NCBI RefSeq assembly: GCF_022394535.1
Contig: NZ_CP089414.1
Span: 620,001-684,000 of the forward strand
DNA length: 64,000 bases
Source of the DNA: Dyella terrae
Lineage (GTDB): Bacteria > Pseudomonadota > Gammaproteobacteria > Xanthomonadales > Rhodanobacteraceae
Reading direction: 5' to 3'
Part shown: piece by piece, positions 44,004 to 54,003 of the stretch
Layout of the letters: each line of letters begins with the position of its first letter
How positions within the stretch are numbered: position 1 is the stretch's first letter
The notes under the pieces: generated by a model
Seen by the model: only the letters and a program-made list of their open reading frames with translations
Told to the model about the DNA's origin: nothing
Database searches by the model: none
Made by a program: the position numbers and the translations under genes

Positions 44004-46715
44004 TCAATGAACTGTTCCTCGTGTAGCGCCAGTCGCAACACGTTGGGTGGAAACGTTCCAGCCCGTCACTTCGACGACAGGATCGGCGGTTCCCTGTGCA
44101 GTGTATTGCGCAGTCAGGACGATCGATTCACCCGGCCAAAGCGTGATGTCATTGTCAGTCCAGCGTATGGGCAGTGCAAGGTCGCCGTTCGCGCCGCGTC
44201 TGATCGATACGTGCTGGAAGAGCGCCACAGCCTTGGATGATTCGGGCACGGATAGGGTGACTGTGGTCACGTTGTCATTGCCCTCGCGTCGCGTCGTGGC
44301 GTGGACTTCACTGGTCGCGGCCGGCAGTGATGCCAGTGCCGTCAAGTCTGCGTATTGCGTCAGCGGGGTGAGATACCAGTTCGACTTCGCCCAGTCGAGC
44401 ACGTCTGTCCGGGTGGATAGCCAATAGACGTTGCGGCTGATTGGCTTGCCGTCGGAAGCAGTGAGGTCGAGCTCGATAAAGTACGTGGGTGACAGCTTGG
44501 CGATGGTCGGCAGCGTTGCCAGTGGCTGCGCGTGGTTCCCCGCGAGGTCGATGCCTTGCAGATGCTTCTCGTAGAGCACGCTGCCGTCCAGATTGCGCAC
44601 GCGGACGCCCGCCTGCAGGCCATGGACATCGTCAAGCGCATGGTTCACCAGCACGATGTCCTTCGAGTCATACGAGTATTGAATGTGTACCAGCTCGTTG
44701 GCTTTTTTCGCACCGAAATAGGCGCCGGCAGGGTTCATAAAGTAGTCGTACAGATGCCAGTGCAGCGAGGGCCAGGCGTTGTTGAGCATCCAGTAGATCA
44801 CGCCCGTGGCCGGCTTCGCGGCATTCATGCGTGCGTTGAACGCCTCGAACTGTGCGCGAACGTTGTCGTAGTTGTCGAGCTGCGCCTTGGCGACGTAGTC
44901 GGCCAGACTGGTAGGTGTGCCGTAACGATGCGCGAGCGCGTTGTCGAACGGCGTAAGTACGGCGAATTCCGACCAGTCCGCGGATGCGTGGTATTGCCTT
45001 GCATCGGGGTATTTCCACAGCGCTTCCTGCTCCTGTGGCGACAGCATGCGCTGCACGTCCTCCAGTCGCGGGATGTCCGCGCCCGCGCTGACTTCGGAAT
45101 CGAAGCCAAACGCACCGCCGAGCTTATCCGCGTACCAATAAGCAGGCGGAATCCAGTCGTACGGCCCGGCCATTTTCATGCCGGAAGGGCCGGTTTCAGC
45201 GGTACCCTGATCGGCCGCCGCCGAGATGATGGGGAGCGACCAATCCTCCGCGTGCAGCGTATCGACGTACATCTTGGCGATGGGCGGCGGAGGTGCATTG
45301 TCGCTGCCGATGTAAAAGCCGATCACGGAGGGATGGTTGCGAAGCAGGCGCGCTTCGCTGGCCATGGAGTTTTCAGCGACTTTCAGGTCGGCGGCAGTCC
45401 ATGGCGAACCGCCGGTCTTTGCGGCTGACTCCCACTTGTCGCAGCACTCCCAGCCTGCCAGCACGAGAATGCCGTTCTGGTCGGCAAGGTCATAGAACCG
45501 CTGGTTTTCCAGCTTGCCCTCGCTGCGAATGGTGTTGAGGCCGAGGTTGAGCACGTAGTTGAACTCGGCGTCCATGCGAGCAGGGTCGTCGCGCAGAAAC
45601 ATGTCTGGCGCCCAGCCGCCACCGCGGATCAACAGCGGTTTCCCGTTGATAAAGAACTGCCGATAGCCCTGCTTGGTCAGGCTTGAGCTGACACTGCGTA
45701 TACCGAACGTCGCCGTTGCCCGGTCGGAGGTGGTGCCCTCGACGGCGGCGGTCATCTCCAGTGAGTACAGCGGATGGTCGCCCATGCCCACTGGCCACCA
45801 GATCTTTGGATGGTCCAGTGCAAGTCCTGGCGTGGTGGCGGGGGAGAATGAAACGACTTGCGTCTGCCCAGATGCGAGATGGACGGTTTGCTGCAAAGCG
45901 ACGCCGGCCACGGTGCCGGCGATCGTCGCGTCATGTGCCACGGTGTCGAGATTCTTTGCGGTGACTTTCACCGTCAGCGTGGCGTGCGAGAGATCCGGCA
46001 GCGATAGCGCCGAAAGAACCTCTGGGTAGCTCAAGGCGACGGGGCCTGTTTGCACGATATCCACGCCGCGCCATGGCCCCATGTTGTTGTCCGGTGGCGT
46101 CGGGTTCCAGTCCACCCAGCCAATCGACAGGCTCTTTCTCGGATCGGCGGGATGTATCTGCATGGCGAGGACATTCGCGCCCGCGTGAACCCAGCGCGTT
46201 ACGTCAAACTCGTAGACAGGATAGGCGCCAGCGACGTCGGCGTGATCAGCGACCTGATGGCCGTTAAGCCAGACGTCGGCACTCGCGATCAGGCCATTGG
46301 CGCGCAGCAGTGTGTGCCGTCCTGCGGGATTCTTCGTCAGCGTGATGTCGGTGCGGTACCACCATGGCGTCACGAAGAGGTTGCCGCTGGCGTCCGGCAC
46401 CTGCACGGCACGCAGGTTGTCGCTATAGAACACGTCGTTCTTGAATGCGTGATTTTCCAGCAGGCCCGCCATGACGGTCGCCCGGCCGCTGACGGGATAC
46501 CATTCTTTGGTGGCAAAACCAGTCGCAGAGATATCGGCGCCACCTTCCTGCGCCTTGGCGCTGTCCTGGATTTGCCAATGATCGATGGCGGTGACGATGC
46601 CCGCGTCGACCGGCACTTTGGTGGCGGCGTAGGGCGTCTGGGCGTGTGCGTCCGGCGCGAAAAAAACCGCCATCGCGACCATCATGCAGAGTGTGTGTTT
46701 GGCTGGCGTTTGCAT
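44004..46715 (-). CDS. GH2 exo-beta-D-glucosaminidase-like glycosidase
   Basis: The protein has 903 residues with a signal peptide (TLCMMVAMAVFFAPDAHA). A sugar-binding N-terminal domain, immunoglobulin-like domains and a (beta/alpha)8 barrel are followed by accessory domains. RSEGKLENQRFYDLADQNGILVLAGWECCDKWESAAKTG closely matches exo-glucosaminidases of the CsxA type; GSDNAP (Asp near residue 470) and FDSEVSAGA (Glu near residue 540) fit the acid/base and nucleophile there. It would remove glucosamine from the non-reducing end of chitosan oligosaccharides. A beta-mannosidase-like role is the alternative. It lies 4 bp after the permease stop. Confidence 0.82.
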   Translation of the reverse strand: MQTPAKHTLCMMVAMAVFFAPDAHAQTPYAATKVPVDAGIVTAIDHWQIQDSAKAQEGGADISATGFATKEWYPVSGRATVMAGLLENHAFKNDVFYSDNLRAVQVPDASGNLFVTPWWYRTDITLTKNPAGRHTLLRANGLIASADVWLNGHQVADHADVAGAYPVYEFDVTRWVHAGANVLAMQIHPADPRKSLSIGWVDWNPTPPDNNMGPWRGVDIVQTGPVALSYPEVLSALSLPDLSHATLTVKVTAKNLDTVAHDATIAGTVAGVALQQTVHLASGQTQVVSFSPATTPGLALDHPKIWWPVGMGDHPLYSLEMTAAVEGTTSDRATATFGIRSVSSSLTKQGYRQFFINGKPLLIRGGGWAPDMFLRDDPARMDAEFNYVLNLGLNTIRSEGKLENQRFYDLADQNGILVLAGWECCDKWESAAKTGGSPWTAADLKVAENSMASEARLLRNHPSVIGFYIGSDNAPPPPIAKMYVDTLHAEDWSLPIISAAADQGTAETGPSGMKMAGPYDWIPPAYWYADKLGGAFGFDSEVSAGADIPRLEDVQRMLSPQEQEALWKYPDARQYHASADWSEFAVLTPFDNALAHRYGTPTSLADYVAKAQLDNYDNVRAQFEAFNARMNAAKPATGVIYWMLNNAWPSLHWHLYDYFMNPAGAYFGAKKANELVHIQYSYDSKDIVLVNHALDDVHGLQAGVRVRNLDGSVLYEKHLQGIDLAGNHAQPLATLPTIAKLSPTYFIELDLTASDGKPISRNVYWLSTRTDVLDWAKSNWYLTPLTQYADLTALASLPAATSEVHATTRREGNDNVTTVTLSVPESSKAVALFQHVSIRRGANGDLALPIRWTDNDITLWPGESIVLTAQYTAQGTADPVVEVTGWNVSTQRVATGATRGTVH

Positions 46716-46719
46716 GGCG

Positions 46720-48147
46720 TCAGTGCTTCCCGAGATAGGTTTCGCGTACTTCCACCGGCGCGAATGGCCAGGACTGGTTGAGACGGGCCCAGATGGCAAA
46801 TACCACCAGGCCAGCGGCGATCCATAGGCCAGACAGCACCAGCGACAGCGTGGAGGCCGACACGTACACGTAGACCCATCCCACCAGTGCGATGATGCAG
46901 GGCACGGGATAGAGCCATTGCTTGTACGGCCGCTCAAGATTCGGCTGGCGCTTGCGCAACACGACCAGTGCGGCGATCTGCGCGATGGACTGCACGATGA
47001 TGGTCGCGGCTAACAGCATGTTGATGACTTCGGTGAGGTCAAAGAACGTGCCGATGGCCGTCACGACGCCCATCGTGAGCAATGCCACGTGAGGGAAGCC
47101 GTGCTTAGCGTGCAGGTGCCCAAACACGGAAAGAAACACCTTGTCCTGCGCAGCCTGGAACGGCACGCGTGACCCACCCAGCAGGCCGGTGAATACCGAG
47201 GCGAACGCAGTCACGATGATGAGGACGGTCATGACGGCGGCAGCCAGATGCCCCCAACTGCGCTCCACCACCAGCGATGCGACGGACTTGGATTGGGCGA
47301 TTTCCTGCCACGGCGCCACGCCAAGTACGCTGATGTTGAGCAGCAGGTAGACGACCATCATCGCGATCACGGAGATGATGATGGTGCCGGGCATGGTTCG
47401 TCCCGGGTTGCGCAGTTCGTCGCCGATGTAGGCCGTGGTGTTGTAACCGAGATAGTCGTAGATGCCGATGATCAGTCCGGCGCCCAGGCCCATGAAGAAC
47501 TTGCCGCCAAACGTGTCTGCCGGATAGGCAAAGGCATAATCCGCATGGAAGTGCGAGAAGCCCGCAGCCGACACGCCGATGACGGAAACCAGCATGATGA
47601 CCCACAACCCGATCGTGATCGCACGCACCGATTCGATGCGGCGATAGAGCATCCAGGTAACGACAGCGGTTGCCGCCAGGCTGATCGCGTGCACCGACCA
47701 CCAGCCCAGGTTGGGGAAGAAGAACTCCAGATACTCCACCATGCCGATGATGCCCGTAGACATCAGCAGGGGAATCGCCAGCAGCATCGTCCAGATGAAC
47801 AGGAAGGGCATCAACTTGCCGGTGCGGTACTGGAACGCTTCGCGCAGGTAGACGTAGGTTCCGCCGGAGCCCGGCATGGCCGCTCCCAGTTCAGCCCAGA
47901 CCAGGCCGTCGGCCATGGCGAGGATGGCGCCGGCAATCCAGCCGATGACCGCCTGCGGTCCACCCATGGCCGCGACCATGATCGGGATGGTGATGAACGG
48001 CCCGATGCCGCACATCTGCGTCATGTTGATGGCAGTTCCCGAGAACAAGCCGATAGAGCGGTGGAAGCTGTTGTCGCGAACGGGCTGGGGCGCGCTGGAA
48101 TCCTGCATGCTGGCCTTGTCGTGATGGGGTTCGAACGGAGTGTCCAT
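46720..48147 (-). CDS. APC family permease in glycan locus
   Basis: The protein has 475 residues and 12 helices. GIGPFITIPIMVAAMGGPQAVIGWIAGAILAMADGLVWAELGAAMPGSGGTYVYLREAF is the APC superfamily signature near the N-terminus. The family normally carries amino acids or amines. Its position between a TonB receptor and a glucosaminidase suggests it may import glucosamine or a related amino sugar (inference). ATG 48147. Confidence 0.82.
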   Translation of the reverse strand: MDTPFEPHHDKASMQDSSAPQPVRDNSFHRSIGLFSGTAINMTQMCGIGPFITIPIMVAAMGGPQAVIGWIAGAILAMADGLVWAELGAAMPGSGGTYVYLREAFQYRTGKLMPFLFIWTMLLAIPLLMSTGIIGMVEYLEFFFPNLGWWSVHAISLAATAVVTWMLYRRIESVRAITIGLWVIMLVSVIGVSAAGFSHFHADYAFAYPADTFGGKFFMGLGAGLIIGIYDYLGYNTTAYIGDELRNPGRTMPGTIIISVIAMMVVYLLLNISVLGVAPWQEIAQSKSVASLVVERSWGHLAAAVMTVLIIVTAFASVFTGLLGGSRVPFQAAQDKVFLSVFGHLHAKHGFPHVALLTMGVVTAIGTFFDLTEVINMLLAATIIVQSIAQIAALVVLRKRQPNLERPYKQWLYPVPCIIALVGWVYVYVSASTLSLVLSGLWIAAGLVVFAIWARLNQSWPFAPVEVRETYLGKH

Positions 48148-48200
48148 GGGGTTGCCCGTGAAAACGATCGTGTTGCTTTCGATTCAACCCGTGTCGCGCG

Positions 48201-48232
48201 ATCCCCACACCCGCAAACGCGGGTGTGGGGAT
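48201..48232 (-). terminator. Perfect hairpin between receptor and permease genes
   Basis: ATCCCCACACCCGC-AAAC-GCGGGTGTGGGGAT forms a 14-bp stem, 38 bp after the receptor stop and before the permease on the same strand. No T-tract follows, so it may be a processing or partial termination site that lowers downstream expression. Confidence 0.6.
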
Positions 48233-48269
48233 GCCGCCAGGCCTAGGTCCGTGCGAGAGGTTGCTCCGT

Positions 48270-51200
48270 TTACCACTGCCCGCGCACACCGAACATAAAC
48301 ATGCGCTCGGAGAACGTCGAGTGCGCAGGCTGGTCCGGCCACACCAAGTAATACTTTTGGTATTCATTGGTGAGGTTGGTGCCGTCGAGGAACACTTCGG
48401 CGTATTTGCTGAACTTGTACGAGATCGATGCGTCGAGGTACTTCTGTGGCGCTTCGTACATCTCCATGCCCGTGATGCCACCCACACTGTCCATCACCGC
48501 GCGCCGCGAACGATAGTTGTACGCAACGCGAGCCTGGAAGTGATCGTCCTGATACCACAGGATGAAGTTGCCGGATTTGGTGGAGTTGTCCTGGAACGGG
48601 ATCTTGTGGCCGGCCAGATCCGTCTCGCCCGAGTTGCTGGGTGCGTAGGTGCCGTTTATCTCCATGCCCGTCTTGGACAGGAAGCTCGGAAGGAAGGTAA
48701 AGCCCTGGCGATAATCGAACTCGGCGCCATGGATGCTGTTGCCGGTGCCCTGCACGGGCTGGGTGATCACGATGCAATGATCACGAACGACGCCGTCCTC
48801 ATCCGGCAGCGTACAGTTGGTCACGCTGCCGTTCTTGATAAAGCTGTCCACGTCGATGCGGAACAACGCAAGGCTGAGCATGCTGGTGGGGTTGATGTAG
48901 TACTCTAGCGATGCGCCATAGTTGGTGGAGCGCCACGGATTGAGGTTCGGGTTACCCGTCGAGGTGCCATTGGCAACACGGAAGATCGGCCCCTGCGGCG
49001 TTTCTGCCAGCGAGTAGTTCAGCTGCAAACCACCGGCCCAGGTGCTGAGATCCAGCGGCATCATGTTCTTGGAATACGCCAGTCGGAACTTCAGGCTCTC
49101 GGTCAGATCCAGGGAGAAGTTGGCCGACGGCAGCACGTCCTGATAGCTGCGCTTGGTCTGGGCGGTGCCCGCGTCGACCGGTTCGTCGCCGTAAGAGCCC
49201 GGAGCGCCACTCAGGTGCTGAGTGACATCGAGATTGGTGTGGATCATGCGCACGCCGATATTGCCGGCATACGGCATGTCCCAGAGGGTGCCGTCGAAAT
49301 CACCTTGCAAGTAGCCCGACAACTCCTTCAGCTGCACGGCCCAGGTCGTTCCTGGCTCCGCCACCTGGACCGTGTCGGGGTAGAGCGATTTCCAGAACGA
49401 GATGGGATTGACCATCGCGTTAGGGTTGACCGCCCAGAAGTTGATGCCCGAGCCGAGCAGGTTGGTGTATTGCTTGAAGTTGCCTGATAGCGGGGCGGCT
49501 GCATTGGGCATCTGCACGGCGGACAGCGGGCCGGCGCGGTAGTAGCCCGTGGCGTTGCCTGCCGTGCAGGAGCCGCTATCCATGACCACGTCGGCACCGA
49601 CATAACGCACCAGGCATCCGTTTGGATCGGTGGCACCCATGCCACCATAGACCGGCGTTTCCAGGGTCCAGCCGTCGTTGCTCGCGCTGCGGATGCTGTT
49701 GCGCAGGCCGAACTCCAGCTTGAAGCCATCCTGGAAATCGAACTTGCCATCAAAGCGCAGCGCGTTGAGTGCCACCTTCCGGTCGTAGTCGCCGGAAGAC
49801 TCCAGCGTTTTCATCGTCCAGCCGTTGGGGTTGGCGAAATCGGAAGCCAGCGAGGCGGGCATGCTCACCGTGAGGTAGCGACCGCCGAAGTTGGCGACGA
49901 TCGGCACCGTGTTCTGCGGAATGCCGTTAGCGTTGAACACGCGATTGCCGCCCAATTGCGCGGGATAGACCATGGTGCCCGGCGGCACCGAGTTCGGATC
50001 GACGCCGTCCATCAGCACGTTCGGCCACAACGCACCATCGGAATCGGACACGTTGACGTCGGTTTCCTGGTTCGACTGAGATGCGGTGTCGTGGATGCCG
50101 CGAACGCTTCCCGTGAACGGGCCGCCGTCGTCGTAGTCCAGTTGCAGGTTGAGATTCTTGGCGACGGAACTCTTCTGGATGATCTGCGAGTACGACTCCA
50201 CATCGCCAGGCCACTTCTCGTACACCTGTGTGGTGTAGAACTGCGAGCCTTCCCAGCCCGGCTGCGGCGTGCCGTAGGCACCAAGGGCAGGGCTTCCCGT
50301 ATTGCGTGACTGCAACGGCACGTAGGTCGCGCCCTGCCAGTTGGTGGAGTTGAACTGGATGCCGTAGTTGCGGTCGTACTCGCGCTGCTGCGAATAGAAG
50401 TAGTCGCTGGTCACGCTGAAGCCGCTGCCCAGGTCCATCTGGAATGAGGCATTGCCTGACTTGCGCTTGCGCTGCGTGATGATGTCATTGAGGCCGATGT
50501 CCTGGCTGCCCATGAAGACGCCATTGGACTTGCCGTCGCCATTGACGTCTACGCTACCGTCCGCGTTCTGGACGATCTTCGACGGAATGGGCGCGCCATT
50601 CCATGGCGTCAGGAAGCCGTTGTAGCCGCCCGCGCTGGCGGCGTTCTCGCCGTTAAGCACGACACCGTACTGGTCGAGGCCTTCGGTGGAATTAAAGCGC
50701 CGGGTGTTGGAGAAATCTCCCGAGATCAACAGGCCCCAGTGGCCGCTGTCGTTGTACGAAATGAGCCCGTTAGCCTCCGGCCCCAAATGGTTGGTGGTGG
50801 TGCCACGCTCGCCATTGGCGGAGTAACTGTAGGTAAATCCGCTGGGGAGATCCCAGGGGCGGTAGGTATGCAGGTCGATGGCGCCACTGATGCCGCCGTC
50901 GGTCTCGTTGGCGGTGGATGATTTCACCACGTCCACGCCATGGAATAGCGTGGAGGGAAGCATGGTGAAGTCGGGCTGCTGCGAATCGATTTGATCCGCC
51001 GTGATGAACACTTCGCCGTTCAACATGGTGCCGACCTGCGGCAGGCCACGCACATCCACCGAAGTACCTACGCCTGCGTCGCGATTGATCTGTACGCCGG
51101 TCACGCGCTGCAGGGAGTCGGTGATGGTGGTATCAGGCAATGCGCCGATATTCTCGGCCGTAATGCTGTCCTGAATGTTTGCGGCATCGCGTTTAAGGTC

Positions 51201-51473
51201 GATGGCGCGCATCTGCGACGCACGAACGCCGGAGACATTCACGGCCCCAAGCGTGGCTGCGTTCTTTTGTGCGTCACTGCCGTCAGCCTTGGTGTCGGCT
51301 TTCTTGGCGTCAGGCGCCGGCGGTGTAGCAGTTTGGGCCGGGCTGGCTTGCGCCGCCTGGCCGTCTGTCTGGACATCAAGAAATGTCGATGCTGATGCCG
51401 TCGTCGACACGGCGGCGAACAGCGACATGGTGACGGCAAATGACAATGGATGCTTGCGAAGTACGGTGGACAT
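48270..51473 (-). CDS. Large TonB-dependent receptor (TIGR01782-type)
   Basis: The protein has 1067 residues. Signal peptide (LSFAVTMSLFAAVSTTASAST), an Ala/Pro-rich region, a plug (LKRDAANIQDSITAENIGALPDTTITDSLQRVTGVQINRDAG, then TSVDVRGLPQVGTMLNG) and a long barrel ending in FMFGVRGQW. It belongs to the large receptor class common in Xanthomonadales sugar-utilisation loci. It probably takes up chitosan- or glycan-derived oligosaccharides for the enzymes next to it. ATG 51473 is preferred over 51599. Confidence 0.87.
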   Translation of the reverse strand: MSTVLRKHPLSFAVTMSLFAAVSTTASASTFLDVQTDGQAAQASPAQTATPPAPDAKKADTKADGSDAQKNAATLGAVNVSGVRASQMRAIDLKRDAANIQDSITAENIGALPDTTITDSLQRVTGVQINRDAGVGTSVDVRGLPQVGTMLNGEVFITADQIDSQQPDFTMLPSTLFHGVDVVKSSTANETDGGISGAIDLHTYRPWDLPSGFTYSYSANGERGTTTNHLGPEANGLISYNDSGHWGLLISGDFSNTRRFNSTEGLDQYGVVLNGENAASAGGYNGFLTPWNGAPIPSKIVQNADGSVDVNGDGKSNGVFMGSQDIGLNDIITQRKRKSGNASFQMDLGSGFSVTSDYFYSQQREYDRNYGIQFNSTNWQGATYVPLQSRNTGSPALGAYGTPQPGWEGSQFYTTQVYEKWPGDVESYSQIIQKSSVAKNLNLQLDYDDGGPFTGSVRGIHDTASQSNQETDVNVSDSDGALWPNVLMDGVDPNSVPPGTMVYPAQLGGNRVFNANGIPQNTVPIVANFGGRYLTVSMPASLASDFANPNGWTMKTLESSGDYDRKVALNALRFDGKFDFQDGFKLEFGLRNSIRSASNDGWTLETPVYGGMGATDPNGCLVRYVGADVVMDSGSCTAGNATGYYRAGPLSAVQMPNAAAPLSGNFKQYTNLLGSGINFWAVNPNAMVNPISFWKSLYPDTVQVAEPGTTWAVQLKELSGYLQGDFDGTLWDMPYAGNIGVRMIHTNLDVTQHLSGAPGSYGDEPVDAGTAQTKRSYQDVLPSANFSLDLTESLKFRLAYSKNMMPLDLSTWAGGLQLNYSLAETPQGPIFRVANGTSTGNPNLNPWRSTNYGASLEYYINPTSMLSLALFRIDVDSFIKNGSVTNCTLPDEDGVVRDHCIVITQPVQGTGNSIHGAEFDYRQGFTFLPSFLSKTGMEINGTYAPSNSGETDLAGHKIPFQDNSTKSGNFILWYQDDHFQARVAYNYRSRRAVMDSVGGITGMEMYEAPQKYLDASISYKFSKYAEVFLDGTNLTNEYQKYYLVWPDQPAHSTFSERMFMFGVRGQW

Positions 51474-51666
51474 GGGCTTTACCCTCGTTGGTGTTGCCTG
51501 TCGAACCTCAGGTGCTCCGTGGAATTCGGAAAAACGCGTACCGCGCGGCGGTGCCTGCGATACGCACGCCGTTGTGATGCAACTGCTCGTTGTCCCCAAC
51601 TTTGGCCTTGCGAGCCAAAGAGACTTACGTGGTGCTACTGCGCGGACCCCAGACTCCGCGTATCAC

Positions 51667-54003
51667 TTACTTCGAAAACATCACTCGCCCTAACGCCCAC
51701 TGGCCATCGCGTGGATCGCCGGTAGCGAAGACGCATAGGGTGTGAACGCCGGCCCCCGCCGGCGTGCCAACCTTTGCGTCAAGACGTACTTGCCCCTTCG
51801 CCTGCGCGACGCCATCCAATGGCAAGCTCGCAAGCAGCGGGCCCGTGCAGGAATCAGCATGAATCTCGAGTTCGCCGGCTGCGCTGATCTTGCGGCGCAC
51901 CACGGCATCCTTGGCTTCATCGCCGAAGCGCCATGCGATGCGCTCGGCAGTGATCACGACCTGTTTGACGCCACCTAGCGACGCTTGCGGCCAAAGCCAG
52001 CACGCGTTGCCGATGTCGACGGAGTAGACGGGCCTGCTTCCCTGCGTTGGCGTGCTGCCCTCCAGACGCGAGGCGGGCTGCTTGGAACAGGTGGCAAGCT
52101 CGCTGCTGTCGCGACTCAGTAGGGTGGTTTCATCCAGCACTTGGCTGCGCGGCGCGGCAAGTTCGAAGCCATCCTCCGCAAACGTTGCGGCACGCAAGGT
52201 GGTGTTGCCCGGCAGTGTGAGCGGCTGAGCATAGGCTGTGGATTGCGCGGTTGGCTCGGAGCCATCCGTCGTGTATCGAATCGTGCCGAATTCCGCCTGG
52301 TTGGAAAGCTCGACCCGTAACGCGCCATGGCTGGCTGCGGCTACCTGGAAGGTGGGTGCGAAGGCATTGTCGGCGTAGTGGATGCCTAGCGCGCGGTAGC
52401 GCGCCAGTTCTGCCGGCAGGCGTTGGAGGAAGTCGTGCCAGTCGCGTGTGCCCGCAGGTGACCAACCAAGCTCGGACAGGGCCGCGACGCGCGGAAATAT
52501 TGCATGCTGGTCGTGCGCAAAGGTGGGCATCTGCTCGGCCCATAGGCCGGCCTGTACCCCGATGATGTGCTGGGCTTCTGCGGCGCTCGCACCGTTTGGG
52601 ATAACGACGGTGTCATAGGCCTGCCGCAATGTCGCTGCGGGTGGCGGCCCCGGCCAATCATCCGGGAGGTCGGACTGATAGTGGTCGAAGTACAGCGATT
52701 CCTGCGGTGTCATCACCACGTCGTGGCCTTGCTTGATCGCAGCGAGCGCCACTTGCTCATTGTGGTCGCCGTGCCAGGACATCACCACTTGCGAGGCCGG
52801 CAGCGTCGCACCGGCAACCAGTTCATCGTCCCAGCCCACCGGGGTGCGTCCGTGTTCGATGAGATGCGCAGCGACCTGATTCATGAACCAGCCCTGCAGC
52901 TCATCCATGTTCTTCAAGCCCAGCGTGTGCATCTGTGCACGCACTTCAGGCGATGCATTCCATTGCTGCTTGTCGGCCTCATCGCCACCAATGGAGATGT
53001 ATCGAGAAGGGAACAGCCGCATCACGTCGTCAAGCACGTCATCGACGAACTGCAAGGTTTTCTCGTTGGGCTTGAGTAGCCACGGGCTGACGCCCCAGTC
53101 GGTCCACACCTCGGGACGCTTGCCGGTGACGCCCAGCCACGGGTAGGCGGCGATAGCTGCCTGCGAATGCCCGGGCAGATCGATTTCTGGCACTACGTCC
53201 ACATAGCGCTCGGCGGCATAACGCACGATGTCACGTGCTTCGGCTTGGGTATAGAAGCCGCAATAGGGCAGGTCGGCAGAACCGGTCAGTTCGCTGTCGA
53301 GACCCACCGCCTTGCGGCACGCGCCGATTTTCGTGAGTTCCGGATACTTGGGGATTTCGAGGCGCCAGCCTTGATCCTCGGTGACGTGCCAGAGCAGCAC
53401 ATTCAGCTTGTTGAGCGACATCCAGTCGATCAGCTTCTTGATGTCGGCCACGCTCTGGTAGTGCCGGCCGGAATCGAGCAGAAGTGCGCGCCACGCAAAG
53501 CGCGGGTAATCATCGATGACGCCATGAGCAACCTCGACGGGCGCGCCATGCGTCCATCCGGCCGGTGTCAGCAATTGCCACAGGGTGACGCTTCCGTAAA
53601 ACGCGCCGCGTGGCGTGCGTGCCGTGACCAGGATGCCGTCGTCATTGATGGTTAGGCGGTAGCCGGTATCGCCCGTGACCTCGGCGCTCGCATTGACGTC
53701 GAACGTGATCGCCGGATGCGCATCACTCGTGGATGCCATGCGCAGATGCAATCCCTGGGTGTCGGCCACACGTTGCACGAATTGCTCGGCGATGGCCTGC
53801 ACTTGCTGGCGATCCGCGCCGCGCACGGCGATCAAGGCGCCATCCGTGATCTTGGTCGCGCCCGATACGGCCGGAGTGGCCTTCGCGGGCTGCGGGAGTA
53901 ACGACCATACGGGAGTGGCTGGCGTGGCGACGACCGCTCCCGTCGTGACCAGCCACGCGACGGCCATTCGACAGAAGAACCTGAATGTCGCGCTGCGGCT
54001 CAT
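51667..54003 (-). CDS. GH20 beta-N-acetylhexosaminidase
   Basis: The protein has 778 residues with an N-terminal signal segment (RMAVAWLVTTGAVVATPATP), a GH20b domain, and the catalytic barrel with YISIGGDEADKQQW (Asp-Glu pair near residue 335), HVTEDQGWRLEIPKYPELTKIGA and EIDLPGHSQAAIAAYPWLG. A C-terminal beta-rich region (FDTGTIRYTTDGSEP type, FIGTIRYTTDGSEPTAQST) resembles chitobiase C-terminal/HYR-like folds. It releases GlcNAc from chitobiose or N-glycans. Its ATG overlaps the glucokinase stop by 4 nt, so the two are coupled. Confidence 0.88.
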   Translation of the reverse strand: MSRSATFRFFCRMAVAWLVTTGAVVATPATPVWSLLPQPAKATPAVSGATKITDGALIAVRGADRQQVQAIAEQFVQRVADTQGLHLRMASTSDAHPAITFDVNASAEVTGDTGYRLTINDDGILVTARTPRGAFYGSVTLWQLLTPAGWTHGAPVEVAHGVIDDYPRFAWRALLLDSGRHYQSVADIKKLIDWMSLNKLNVLLWHVTEDQGWRLEIPKYPELTKIGACRKAVGLDSELTGSADLPYCGFYTQAEARDIVRYAAERYVDVVPEIDLPGHSQAAIAAYPWLGVTGKRPEVWTDWGVSPWLLKPNEKTLQFVDDVLDDVMRLFPSRYISIGGDEADKQQWNASPEVRAQMHTLGLKNMDELQGWFMNQVAAHLIEHGRTPVGWDDELVAGATLPASQVVMSWHGDHNEQVALAAIKQGHDVVMTPQESLYFDHYQSDLPDDWPGPPPAATLRQAYDTVVIPNGASAAEAQHIIGVQAGLWAEQMPTFAHDQHAIFPRVAALSELGWSPAGTRDWHDFLQRLPAELARYRALGIHYADNAFAPTFQVAAASHGALRVELSNQAEFGTIRYTTDGSEPTAQSTAYAQPLTLPGNTTLRAATFAEDGFELAAPRSQVLDETTLLSRDSSELATCSKQPASRLEGSTPTQGSRPVYSVDIGNACWLWPQASLGGVKQVVITAERIAWRFGDEAKDAVVRRKISAAGELEIHADSCTGPLLASLPLDGVAQAKGQVRLDAKVGTPAGAGVHTLCVFATGDPRDGQWALGRVMFSK

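Noticed and set aside
47248-48246. 332-residue plus-strand frame over the APC permease
   Set aside because: Antisense shadow of 12 membrane helices.
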